From contig DFLI01000039.1 of assembly GCA_002373715.1 (NCBI GenBank), positions 15,643 to 33,449 on the forward strand: a stretch of DNA of 17,807 nt, written 5' to 3'. The position numbers were made by a program, and so were the translations under genes. Positions within the stretch are counted from its first letter, which is position 1, and every line of letters starts with the position of its first letter. Below are positions 1-7,039 of the stretch, piece after piece. The DNA is from Bacteroidales bacterium UBA3623 (lineage in GTDB: Bacteria > Bacteroidota > Bacteroidia > Bacteroidales > UBA932). The notes below the pieces were generated by a model. That model searched no databases. It saw only the letters and a program-made list of their open reading frames with translations, and was not told where the DNA came from.

Positions 1-326
1 CATTTATCTTCGCAACCTACCCCCCGGCATCGGACGGGCAGCCCTCATCTGCCGGTATATTTGGTCTTGCAGGCCCGGACAACGTACCCGGTGTATGTCG
101 CCATACAGCGTCGTGAGCTCTTACCTCGCGTTTTCACCCTTACTGCGGTGTATCGGCCCTAAGGCCTCCCGCAGCGGTTGTTTTCTGTTACCTTGTCTGA
201 AGATTACTCCCCACTGTGCTTTCCACAGGCGGGTGCCCTTTCCTGTGCGGACTTTCCTCAGCATCCTGTCCCTAAAAACGGGGGCCCGGTCCAGGAGCCG
301 CGACAGATCGCTATACCACTTATTGC
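1..326 (-). ncRNA. rnpB: RNase P RNA (bacterial type A), 3' end cut by window edge
   Basis: This is the catalytic RNA of ribonuclease P, which trims the 5' leader from pre-tRNAs. Reading the minus strand, the conserved core blocks appear in order: GAGGAAAGTCCG (about 248-259), ACAGAAAA followed by CCGC (about 173-191), GTAAGGGTGAAAACGCG (about 129-146), GGTAAGAGCTCAC (about 114-127), and near the left edge GGTAGGTTGCGAAGATAAATG, the equivalent of E. coli GGTAGGCTGCTTGAG...AGATGAATG. The last 40 or so bases (closing strand of P1 and neighbours) should lie left of base 1. The 5' end is inferred from a -7 box (TACCTTTG, 331-338) and is uncertain by several bases. It practically abuts the recX stop codon. 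Open reading frames within this stretch are not real genes. The identification is very secure; only the ends are uncertain. Confidence 0.95.
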
Positions 327-787
327 GCTGCAAAGGTAGCAATAATTTTGGAAACCGCCTCTTCCACCTGGTCGTAATTGTATCCCCGGCCCAGGCCAAA
401 CTTCAGGAGCTTGAGCTTGAACTGAGGGTCCCCGGCAAGGGTTTTGGCCTTAGTTTCCAGAAGTTTCTGCAGCTTTGCCCGGGCCTTTTCCGGCTCCACT
501 TCCTCCAGGGCGGCGTGGATATTGGCATCCGACACCCCTTTTGCGCGCAGCTGGAAGCGGATTTTCACCGGCCCCCAGCCCTGGAGCGAAGCCTTTTCCC
601 GGGCATAGGCACTGGCGTAGCGGGCATCGTCCACGTACTTATCGGCCAAGAGCTGCTCCACTACCCTGCCCGCGGCCTCCTCGTCTCCCTCCAGGTCTTT
701 CAGGGCCTTGCGGTAGACATCGGCCCGGCAATACTCTGCCTTGGAACAGAGCTTTTGCAGGCGGCTCAGGCAACGGGCGGCATCCAT
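320..787 (-). CDS. recX: RecX family regulatory protein
   Basis: RecX proteins bind RecA filaments and modulate strand exchange, usually as inhibitors. This 155-residue protein has the normal RecX length and the family's three-helix repeat pattern, including 'KYVDDARYASAYAREKA' and 'GWGPVKIRFQLRAKGVSD'. I chose the ATG at 787 because the open frame further upstream (to 916) lies inside the patatin gene and has no RecX similarity; the chosen ATG begins 2 bp after the patatin stop. It is the last protein gene of the rlmN-patatin-recX run and is not next to recA, which lies about 8 kb away. Its 3' end carries the -7 box of rnpB. The family call is confident; the effect on this RecA is inferred from the family. 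Confidence 0.9.
   Translation of the reverse strand: MDAARCLSRLQKLCSKAEYCRADVYRKALKDLEGDEEAAGRVVEQLLADKYVDDARYASAYAREKASLQGWGPVKIRFQLRAKGVSDANIHAALEEVEPEKARAKLQKLLETKAKTLAGDPQFKLKLLKFGLGRGYNYDQVEEAVSKIIATFAAQ
331..338 (-). promoter_or_regulatory. Putative -7 promoter box for rnpB inside the end of recX
   Basis: The minus strand reads TACCTTTG, a match to the Bacteroidota -7 element TAnnTTTG, placed so that transcription would start around 326, at the 5' end of RNase P RNA. I see no TTTG -33 box at the expected spacing, so the call rests on the -7 box and its position. It overlaps the last codons of recX. Confidence 0.5.
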
Positions 788-789
788 GG

Positions 790-3195
790 CTAGAAGGTAA
801 AGCCGAAGGACAGGTACGCGCCCACCTTCTTGGTGAGGGTGGACCAGAACAGCTGGGCCTTCAGCGGGCCAACGATGGTGTTGTAGCCATAGCCAAGGCC
901 GGTGCCGAAGATCCATCGGCCCTGCCCTATCTCCTTGAAGCTGTCAAAGTCGAAACTGGCATTGGTCATGAGCGAGAGATAGTGGTTGGGGGCCAGCTGG
1001 TAGCGGGCATCTACACGGGCCAGGGCCAGGTGATCCTGCATGATGGCCGTACCGTTCAGACCCACGAAGGGAATCTGCTGTTCAATATAGCGGCCGGAAA
1101 TATCTCCACCCATCACGTTGGAAAACATGAGCGGAATGCCCTGTCCCCAAATGATGCGGCCATACAGGCTGGGAATGAGCGTGAATTTGCCAAAAGAAAC
1201 AGGAACCGTCACATCTCCGGAAACAATGCCCAGCCACTTGGATTCCGCATTCTGCTCAAACACGCGGGACACAAAGTCTCCCCGGAAACCGGCCGATATA
1301 CCCTTCTTCGGGAAATAGCTGTTATCCAGCGATTCCACCCGGGCATTGAGGAAGACGCTGGGGAAATCTACCGAAGGATTGGTGCTGTAATCTCCGTCTA
1401 CAACGCCGTCACTCAGGATATCGTACAAGCGGAAGTACTGGTTCCGGAGACCCAGGTTGAAGTCCAGGTTGTTCAGATGGATGTTGGAAAAATACAGGTC
1501 CGTAGTGTTGAGCAAGAAGGAGGCGTTGTAGCGGTTATCGTGCAGGAACGCATTCATGCGGCCGGTATAACGCAGCATGTTTCTCAGGTTAAAGGTAGAG
1601 AAACGGGGTGCCGTGTAGGAATAAACCACATCCAGATAGGGATTGCTGCTGATGCGGGCCGTAATATCCAGGGAATGGCCGCTCATGGCGCGGGTATTCA
1701 AGCCCACATTCAGGAGCAGGGCCACCAGTTCTTCCGTATCTACACGGGCGCTCGCTCCCAAAATGTGCATGGGGCCCCTCTTGCAGAAAATTCTCAGCTT
1801 GTAGGGTTCATCCTTTCCGCGGAGCTCATAGTTCACATAGTCGTAGGAACCTTTACCGAAGATGCGGGCCACGTCCTGTTCAATCAGCCACCGGCCCACT
1901 CTCATACCGGCCTTGACGTGCATCTTGTCCCGGATGTAGTCGGCTTCGGTTTGGTCTACGCCGTCCACTATCACCTCATCAATGAGCACATCCTGGCGGC
2001 CGATGTCCACGGCCGGCTTGGCGTGGAGCCTGGTGGTAGCATTGCCCACACGCCTTTTCAGCGTGGCAATCTGCGCAGCTTTCTCCTGGGCGGCCAGATA
2101 ACCGCGATTGTACATGGTATCCACGGCCACCTCGTTGAAACTGAGCATATTGTAACCATCCAGATTGGGATGGATGTACAGGTCTACCTTGTTCAGATTG
2201 GCCTCGTAAACGTCGTTGGAGATGAGGTCCATACCGGAGATAAGGATATCGGCCAGATTCTGAATCTGGTCTGCCTGCAGGCTGGCCTGGGCCAAATCTA
2301 CGCCGATGATAATATCGGCCCCCATTTCACGCGCCACGTTCACGGGGAAGTTGTTGCGCATGCCGCCGTCGGTGAGCACCATACCGTTGGTTCTCACGGG
2401 AGCGAAGAGGCCGGGGATGCTCATGGTAGAGCGCATGGCCATGTTGATGGAACCGTCGTGCCACACCTTGGCCTTACCGGAAGCCATATCCGTGGCTATA
2501 CAGGCAAAAGGTATGGGAAACTTGAAGAAATCCGTAGAGTCGGAATAGCCCACCGTGCGGCTGGTGATAATCTGGTTCACATTCTGGCCAAACACAAAGC
2601 CGGCGGGCAGGCTGCCCATCAGGTTGCCCTGGGCAATTTCACCAATGGTCTTGCGGTCCCTGATCCTGGCCTCTGCGCCAAAGTCCAGCTGGCGGTTACG
2701 GGCCGATGCAAAGGGGGCATCTCCCCTAAGGTAGTTCTCATAGTCCTCGTCCCTGTAATAGAAGGGGAAGGAGAGCATATACTTCTCTTTGTAGCGGAGG
2801 CGGGAATAAGGGATGAACTTCTTGTCCACCTTGTCGCTCAGGGCCATTTCCCAGTTGATGGTATGGATAAGGGTATCCAGGTACTCGGCGTCGTAGCCCA
2901 GGGAATACAGGGAGCCCAGCAGGCCGCCGATACTGGTACCTACCACCAGGTCCACGGGCACTTCGCACTCTTCCAGGTATTTGAGTACGCCCACCGTAGC
3001 AGCGCCCTTGGCACCACCGCCGGAGAGCACCAGGCCCACCGTGGGACGGGTTTTACGAATCTGTGCCATACGGTAACGAATTTCCTGCACAGCTTTGGCA
3101 TCTTGGGGATCCAGGCCGAAGGAGGAGAACACCTCCTCCTGGGCCGATGCCACCAGCGGCAGCATCAGTAAAAGTATGGTAAGAATACGTTTCAT
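790..3195 (-). CDS. Patatin-like phospholipase with C-terminal outer-membrane beta-barrel
   Basis: The protein has 801 residues with a signal peptide (about 1-19, ending ASAQ). A patatin lipase domain follows: oxyanion-hole GGGAKG at 59-64, nucleophile motif GTSIG with Ser88, and DGG with Asp276, giving the expected Ser-Asp dyad. After it comes a POTRA-like segment (about 403-475, 'IDEVIVDGVDQTEADYIR'), then a barrel of the bacterial surface antigen (Omp85/BamA-like) type to the C-terminus, which ends in phenylalanine as many outer-membrane proteins do. This is the layout of Pseudomonas PlpD (type Vd secretion). A patatin domain delivered across, or held at, the outer membrane and acting on phospholipids is an inference. 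The start ATG at 3195 overlaps the rlmN stop as ATGA, which implies translational coupling; the upstream extension of the frame (to 3384) lies inside rlmN and is rejected. Confidence 0.92.
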   Translation of the reverse strand: MKRILTILLLMLPLVASAQEEVFSSFGLDPQDAKAVQEIRYRMAQIRKTRPTVGLVLSGGGAKGAATVGVLKYLEECEVPVDLVVGTSIGGLLGSLYSLGYDAEYLDTLIHTINWEMALSDKVDKKFIPYSRLRYKEKYMLSFPFYYRDEDYENYLRGDAPFASARNRQLDFGAEARIRDRKTIGEIAQGNLMGSLPAGFVFGQNVNQIITSRTVGYSDSTDFFKFPIPFACIATDMASGKAKVWHDGSINMAMRSTMSIPGLFAPVRTNGMVLTDGGMRNNFPVNVAREMGADIIIGVDLAQASLQADQIQNLADILISGMDLISNDVYEANLNKVDLYIHPNLDGYNMLSFNEVAVDTMYNRGYLAAQEKAAQIATLKRRVGNATTRLHAKPAVDIGRQDVLIDEVIVDGVDQTEADYIRDKMHVKAGMRVGRWLIEQDVARIFGKGSYDYVNYELRGKDEPYKLRIFCKRGPMHILGASARVDTEELVALLLNVGLNTRAMSGHSLDITARISSNPYLDVVYSYTAPRFSTFNLRNMLRYTGRMNAFLHDNRYNASFLLNTTDLYFSNIHLNNLDFNLGLRNQYFRLYDILSDGVVDGDYSTNPSVDFPSVFLNARVESLDNSYFPKKGISAGFRGDFVSRVFEQNAESKWLGIVSGDVTVPVSFGKFTLIPSLYGRIIWGQGIPLMFSNVMGGDISGRYIEQQIPFVGLNGTAIMQDHLALARVDARYQLAPNHYLSLMTNASFDFDSFKEIGQGRWIFGTGLGYGYNTIVGPLKAQLFWSTLTKKVGAYLSFGFTF

Positions 3196-4238
3196 AGTTT
3201 CTCTTTGTGTTTGCCGGCCAGCAGGCCACAGGCGGCAAAAATATCTTCTCCGCGGGAGGCTCGGATGGTGGCGGTTACTCCCCCGGCGTTCAGGCGGTCC
3301 CGGAAGGCTTCCATAACGTTGTCCGGAGCCGTTCCGTAGGGGAAGTCCGGTATCTTGTGAAAGCGGATCAGGTTTACCCGGCACTCCAGGTTCTTCAGGA
3401 GTTTCAGCAGGCCGTCGGCGTGCCGGGGGCTGGAATTCCAGCCTTCAAAAACAGTGTATTCGAAGCTCACGCGGCGCTGGCCGGTGAAATCGTATTGCTT
3501 GATAAGGCGCACCACCTCCGTAATGGACCAGGCCTTCTGCACGGGCATCATCTCCTCCCTCTCTTCCGGGAAGGGATTGTGCAGGCTCACGGCCAGGTGG
3601 CACTTGCTTTCGTCCAGGTATTGCTTCAGCTTGGGCAGAACGCCAATGGTGCTTAGCGTTATACGCTTCGGGCTCCAGGCCAGGCCCCAATCGGCCGTTA
3701 ACACCTCTATTACGCGCTTTACGTTGTCCCAATTGTCCAGCGGCTCTCCCATTCCCATGAACACGGTGTTGGTGAGTTCCCCGGCCTCTTCAATGGCGAA
3801 GTATTGGTTTAGGATATCTGCGGCGCTCAGGTTGCCGTGAAAGCCCTGCCGACCCGTCATGCAGAACTTGCAGCCCATCTTGCACCCGGCCTGCGAGCTC
3901 ACGCATAGCGTTTTGCGGTCTTCGTCCGGAATCATGACGGCTTCAATACACGACTCCTCGTCATGCCCGGCTCCGACCGGGCAACTTACTGGGAACAGGT
4001 ACTTCCGCGTGCCGTCCTTGGACGTTTGCACGTCTATGGGGGCCACATAGCCCACTTCATAGTCCTGTGCCAGCGCTTCCCTACCAGCCTTGGACAGATT
4101 GGTCATTTCCTCCAGGCTGCGCACCCGCTTTTGGTACAACCACTGCGCCATCTGCTTCCCCGCAAAGGCAGGGAGGCCATGTGCCTTGGCTATCTCCGTA
4201 AGTTCCGCCGGCGTTTTGCCCAGTAAGCGCTCTTTCAT
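3192..4238 (-). CDS. rlmN: Dual-specificity 23S rRNA/tRNA (adenine-C2) methyltransferase RlmN
   Basis: RlmN is a radical-SAM enzyme that methylates C2 of A2503 in 23S rRNA and A37 in some tRNAs. From the ATG at 4238 the protein has 348 residues. The radical-SAM motif CxxxCxxC is at Cys119, Cys123 and Cys126. Cys112 ('TLCVSSQAGC') and Cys337 ('FAACGLLAGKH') match the two catalytic cysteines of E. coli RlmN (C118 and C355). An in-frame ATG at 4256 would add six residues. I prefer 4238 because family members begin shortly before 'LLGKT' and because a candidate -7 box (4244-4251) lies inside that extension. The gene follows a terminator hairpin and heads the rlmN-patatin-recX run. The function is very secure; the start is moderately secure. 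Confidence 0.95.
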   Translation of the reverse strand: MKERLLGKTPAELTEIAKAHGLPAFAGKQMAQWLYQKRVRSLEEMTNLSKAGREALAQDYEVGYVAPIDVQTSKDGTRKYLFPVSCPVGAGHDEESCIEAVMIPDEDRKTLCVSSQAGCKMGCKFCMTGRQGFHGNLSAADILNQYFAIEEAGELTNTVFMGMGEPLDNWDNVKRVIEVLTADWGLAWSPKRITLSTIGVLPKLKQYLDESKCHLAVSLHNPFPEEREEMMPVQKAWSITEVVRLIKQYDFTGQRRVSFEYTVFEGWNSSPRHADGLLKLLKNLECRVNLIRFHKIPDFPYGTAPDNVMEAFRDRLNAGGVTATIRASRGEDIFAACGLLAGKHKEKL

Positions 4239-4243
4239 ATCCA

Positions 4244-4275
4244 CAAAATTAACCATTTCTTGGCAAAAAGCCAGA
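4244..4275 (-). promoter_or_regulatory. Candidate rlmN promoter
   Basis: The minus strand has TAATTTTG (4244-4251), a perfect TAnnTTTG -7 box. TCTG (4272-4275, three of four matches to TTTG) lies 20 bp upstream. The predicted start of transcription is around 4239, virtually on the ATG at 4238. The -33 part overlaps the preceding terminator stem. Tentative. Confidence 0.4.
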
Positions 4276-4301
4276 CTTCCTTCCGGAAACCTGGCTTTTT
4301 T
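4265..4301 (-). terminator. Rho-independent terminator after the lipoprotein gene
   Basis: A 10-bp inverted repeat, AAAAAGCCAG (4265-4274) with CTGGCTTTTT (4291-4300), closes a 16-base loop that itself contains TTCCGGAA. A T tract follows on either strand, so it could work in both directions. It lies between the end of the lipoprotein gene (4328) and rlmN, so it should end the tdk-lipoprotein transcript. Confidence 0.8.
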
Positions 4302-4327
4302 AAAACTCCTGGGTATTTCGCCCGGGC

Positions 4328-5017
4328 TTATCCTTTGATGATGGTACTAAACAGAGTGCTCAGCGGGAAAGGCTTGGCATTCGGATCTGCCGGGTTGTAC
4401 AGATAGAGATCCATCGTACGCTTGCCATTTTCGTCCTCTCCGCGGAGGAAAGCCAACTTGTAAGCACCATAGATGGAAATGCCAAGGCCCTCGGAAGCTT
4501 TCTTGAGATAGAACTCACAGCTGAAGTTATCCAGGGCAAGGGCAGCCAGGGCATAGTTGGTAGAAATCTGAACCAAATCCAGCTGACCGACCACGGGAAT
4601 CATTCCCAAGGCAACGAGGTCCAGGTCTATGGCCACAGGATGGAGATCTCCTACAACGAGGCCCAGGGAACCGGCAATATAGGAGCCTTCATAGCCTTCT
4701 TTCGTACTGGCCACTTCAAATTCAAAGTGACGGGCATCTTTCCCCTCTTTTACCATGATGAGGACATCCTTGATGAAGAGTTTCACCTCATCTTCTTCAG
4801 CCACTTCATTGAGGGCGGCGGCGACGGACTTTACATCGGGGATGGCTGCAGGCTCTTCAGTAGCCTCCTGAGCCACCTCTTGTTCGGGTTCGGGTGCGGG
4901 CTCCTGGGCTACTGCTACTTCAGGTTCTTCCTGCTGCACGTCCGGAGTCTCGATTTTCTGGCAGGCAGCGATGCCCAAGAGGGCAAGCGCAGCAATGATT
5001 AATCTGGTTTGTTTCAT
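4328..5017 (-). CDS. Predicted lipoprotein with Glu/Pro-rich linker, unknown function
   Basis: I do not recognise this 229-residue protein. It starts with a lipoprotein signal peptide: a basic start (MKQTR), a hydrophobic stretch, and a lipobox ending IAAC with Cys19 as the lipidated residue. Residues about 23-58 form an acidic, Glu/Pro/Ala-rich linker ('EPAPEPEQEVAQEATEEPAA'). The remaining 170 residues look like a compact folded domain with alternating hydrophobic segments ('GSYIAGSLGLVVGDL', 'ALAALALDNFSCEFYLKKA'). No acidic export signal follows the lipidated Cys directly, so which membrane face it sits on is unclear. It begins 20 bp after tdk with no promoter box visible between, so it is probably cotranscribed with tdk, and a terminator follows. 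It is probably an envelope protein; its function is unknown. Confidence 0.8.
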   Translation of the reverse strand: MKQTRLIIAALALLGIAACQKIETPDVQQEEPEVAVAQEPAPEPEQEVAQEATEEPAAIPDVKSVAAALNEVAEEDEVKLFIKDVLIMVKEGKDARHFEFEVASTKEGYEGSYIAGSLGLVVGDLHPVAIDLDLVALGMIPVVGQLDLVQISTNYALAALALDNFSCEFYLKKASEGLGISIYGAYKLAFLRGEDENGKRTMDLYLYNPADPNAKPFPLSTLFSTIIKG

Positions 5018-5037
5018 GGCCTATAAGTTTTTTAGTG

Positions 5038-5613
5038 TTATTCATTATCTTCTGCCAGGGCTTTCTGGTAACATTCCCGGCAGAGGGGTTCATATGTATC
5101 TTTTTCTCCCAATACCACCAGTTTTTTGGAGGCCGACAGGCGGTGGGAGTGGTTAGCCAGGGCGCCGCAGCGGACACAGATGGCGTGTACCTTCTGGACG
5201 TCTTCTGCAATGGCCATCAGGCCGGGCATGGGGCCGAAAGGATTGCCTAAATAATCCGTATCCAGGCCGGCGATGATAACGCGGATGCCGCGGTTGGCCA
5301 GTTCCTGGCACACGCCTATAATGCTTTCGTCAAAGAACTGGGCTTCGTCAATACCTACCACCTGCACATCTTCCTCTATCTGGAGCATGCGGGAAGGGGT
5401 TTTGATGGGAGTACAGGAAATGCTGTGGGAATCGTGGGAAACAACGTCCAAATCGGAATAGCGCTTGTCTACGGTGGGCTTGAAAGTGGCTATCTTCTGC
5501 TTGGCAAATTGGGCCCTCTTCAGCCTCCGGATAAGCTCCTCGGTTTTGCCGGAGAACATAGAACCGCAAATTACTTCAATGCAGCCCGATTTTTTTGAAT
5601 TTTCCAAAAACAT
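5038..5613 (-). CDS. tdk: Thymidine kinase (type II)
   Basis: Thymidine kinase phosphorylates thymidine to dTMP with ATP in pyrimidine salvage. From the ATG at 5613 the protein has 191 residues, normal for the family. It shows the P-loop GSMFSGKT (17-24), the Walker B/catalytic segment GIDEAQFF (88-94, catalytic Glu90), the lasso-region motif GNPFGPMP (123-130), and four zinc-ligand cysteines (146, 149, 178, 181). A longer frame starts at 5652, but a perfect promoter (5640-5670) would place the transcript start near 5635, inside that extension, so I chose the internal ATG, which also fits Bacteroides homologues. It diverges from the gene at 5655 and probably shares a transcript with the downstream lipoprotein gene. 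Confidence 0.95.
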   Translation of the reverse strand: MFLENSKKSGCIEVICGSMFSGKTEELIRRLKRAQFAKQKIATFKPTVDKRYSDLDVVSHDSHSISCTPIKTPSRMLQIEEDVQVVGIDEAQFFDESIIGVCQELANRGIRVIIAGLDTDYLGNPFGPMPGLMAIAEDVQKVHAICVRCGALANHSHRLSASKKLVVLGEKDTYEPLCRECYQKALAEDNE

Positions 5614-5626
5614 TTCCGTATCTTTG
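5594..5626 (+). promoter_or_regulatory. Promoter of the plus-strand group starting at 5655
   Basis: TTTG (5594-5597), 21 bp, then TATCTTTG (5619-5626) fits the Bacteroidota consensus with slightly long spacing. The predicted start is near 5631, giving a leader of about 24 bases. The -33 box lies inside tdk coding sequence. Confidence 0.6.
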
Positions 5627-5639
5627 TTGTTGTTGACTA

Positions 5640-5670
5640 CAAATTTAGTCATTTATGGAGAAAAGTCAAA
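5640..5670 (-). promoter_or_regulatory. tdk promoter (Bacteroides-type -33/-7)
   Basis: The minus strand reads TTTG (5667-5670), 19 bp, then TAAATTTG (5640-5647): an exact match to the Bacteroides consensus TTTG-N19-TAnnTTTG. It predicts a start near 5635 and a leader of about 20 bases to the tdk ATG at 5613. The -33 box lies inside the first codons of the divergent gene. Confidence 0.75.
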
Positions 5671-6305
5671 CAAAATTGCTGCAAGAATACCAGCAGGAGT
5701 TGGAAAGCCTGAAAGGCCGCATCGCTGCCCTGGAGGAAAAAATAGCCACTCTTCTAGGTACTGCTTACCCCGACGAAGAAGCCGTAGATTTCACCGATAT
5801 TCAGTTGGGTATCAACGAATTACCGGAACAATCCGCCCCCGCAGAACCGGAGATGACACAGACGGAAGTGCCCTTCGAGGCAGAGCCCGAACCGGCCCCT
5901 GCAGAGCCAGAACCGGCACCCGAAATTTCTGCACCCGAAGTGTCCGTTCTGGAGCCGGAACCCGAGCCGGCGGCAGAACCCCAGCCGGCCCCGGCACCCG
6001 CTCCTGCACCTGCGCCCGTATCGGCAGAGCCGGATCCCACGGCGCAGCTTCCCTGGCGCAAGGATAAGCCGGGCATGGCCGTGAAGAACATCCGCAGCGG
6101 CATCAGCCTGCTGGACCGTGCGCTGTTCATCGGCACTCTGTTCAAAGAAGACTTTGCCCTGTACGACCAAACCATCGCCAACCTGAACGCCATGTCCTCC
6201 CTGGACGAGGCTGTGGACTATATCCGGGAGAACTTCCCCTCCTGGAACCTCAAGAGCGACGTGGTATACCACTTCATGATGAGCATCCGTAAGAAGCTGG
6301 GTTAG
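5655..6305 (+). CDS. Conserved Bacteroidota hypothetical protein: coiled coil, Pro-Glu-Ala linker, helical C-domain
   Basis: No catalytic motif is visible in this 216-residue protein. Residues 1-35 form a likely coiled coil ('LLQEYQQELESLKGRIAALE'). Residues about 55-130 are a low-complexity linker rich in Pro, Glu and Ala, with runs such as PEPAPAEPEPAP and PAPAPAPAPAPV. Residues about 140-216 are a compact helical domain ('SGISLLDRALFIGTLFKEDFALYDQTIANLNAMSSLDEAVDYI'); to my knowledge a similar 'I.L.DR..FI..LF' domain is widespread in Bacteroidota proteins of unknown role. There is no signal peptide, so it is probably cytoplasmic. It diverges from tdk, and its stop overlaps the rsmI GTG start by one base (TAGTG), implying coupled translation. 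The gene is certain; its function is unknown. Confidence 0.85.
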   Translation: MEKSQTKLLQEYQQELESLKGRIAALEEKIATLLGTAYPDEEAVDFTDIQLGINELPEQSAPAEPEMTQTEVPFEAEPEPAPAEPEPAPEISAPEVSVLEPEPEPAAEPQPAPAPAPAPAPVSAEPDPTAQLPWRKDKPGMAVKNIRSGISLLDRALFIGTLFKEDFALYDQTIANLNAMSSLDEAVDYIRENFPSWNLKSDVVYHFMMSIRKKLG

Positions 6306-7039
6306 TGGCGGGTAAGCTTTATATCGTCCCCACGCCGGTGGGCAACCTGGAAGACATGACTTTCCGTGCCGTCCAGGTGCTCAAGGAGGCAGACCTCATC
6401 CTGGCCGAGGACACCCGCACCAGCTCTGTTCTTCTCAAGCATTACGATATCCATCGGCCCCTCCAGAGCCATCACAAATTTAACGAGCACCAGACGGTGC
6501 AGCTGGTGAAGGAACGCATCCTCGCCGGGCTCAACGTGGCGCTCATTTCCGATGCCGGCACCCCCGGCATCTCAGACCCGGGTTTCCTCCTGGCCCGCAC
6601 CTGCGCAGAAGAAGGTATTGAGGTGCAAACGCTTCCGGGCGCTACGGCCTGCATCCCGGCCATCGTTTCCAGCGGCCTGCCCTGCGACAAATTTGCCTTT
6701 GAGGGCTTTCTGCCGCAGAAAAAAGGCCGACAAACCTTGCTGCAAGCACTGGCCACTGAAACCCGAACCATGGTCTTTTACGAGTCCCCCTACCGGCTGG
6801 TGAAAACACTGGAACAGCTGGCCCAGTTCTTCGGGGAGGACAGGCGCTGCTCCGTAGCGCGGGAAATCTCCAAGGTGCATGAAGAGCACCGCCGCGGCAC
6901 CCTTGCAGAGGTAGCCGCCTGGTTCAAGGAACATGAACCCAAGGGAGAGATAGTCTTAGTTGTAGCCGGGGCCCATCCGGCGAAACCCGCTAAAGAGAGG
7001 CGTTATGGAGGAGGGGAAGAAAAAGACTCAACCGACTAG
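6305..7039 (+). CDS. rsmI: 16S rRNA (cytidine1402-2'-O)-methyltransferase RsmI
   Basis: RsmI uses S-adenosylmethionine to 2'-O-methylate C1402 in the 16S rRNA decoding centre. The 244-residue protein begins with the family signature 'LYIVPTPVGNLEDMTFRA' (5-22), then AEDTR (34-38), DAGTPGISDPG (83-93), and 'LPGATACIPAIVSSGLP' (110-126), all hallmarks of this tetrapyrrole-methylase-fold family. The start is GTG at 6305, overlapping the upstream TAG by one base. No ATG fits before the conserved N-terminal strand, so the GTG is well supported. The end overlaps the next gene by 35 bp. It is the second gene of a three-gene plus-strand operon. Confidence 0.95.
   Translation: MAGKLYIVPTPVGNLEDMTFRAVQVLKEADLILAEDTRTSSVLLKHYDIHRPLQSHHKFNEHQTVQLVKERILAGLNVALISDAGTPGISDPGFLLARTCAEEGIEVQTLPGATACIPAIVSSGLPCDKFAFEGFLPQKKGRQTLLQALATETRTMVFYESPYRLVKTLEQLAQFFGEDRRCSVAREISKVHEEHRRGTLAEVAAWFKEHEPKGEIVLVVAGAHPAKPAKERRYGGGEEKDSTD

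Noticed and set aside
95..793. Open frames over the RNase P RNA and recX on the plus strand, and 121-399 on the minus strand
   Set aside because: They cross conserved RNase P RNA core motifs and the recX gene; no protein family resemblance.
475..3171. Plus-strand 898-residue open frame opposite the patatin gene
   Set aside because: It is low in similarity to anything, His/Gly/Val-rich as typical of an antisense frame, and lies fully opposite a gene with signal peptide, catalytic dyad and barrel. Its openness follows from codon use of the real gene.
3196..3384. N-terminal extension of the patatin frame
   Set aside because: Lies inside rlmN, and the signal peptide starts at the ATG overlapping the rlmN stop.
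5465..6067. Arg-rich plus-strand open frame overlapping tdk and the coiled-coil gene
   Set aside because: Shadow of the Pro/Glu-rich linker in another frame; arginine- and glycine-rich composition is what that repeat gives when shifted.
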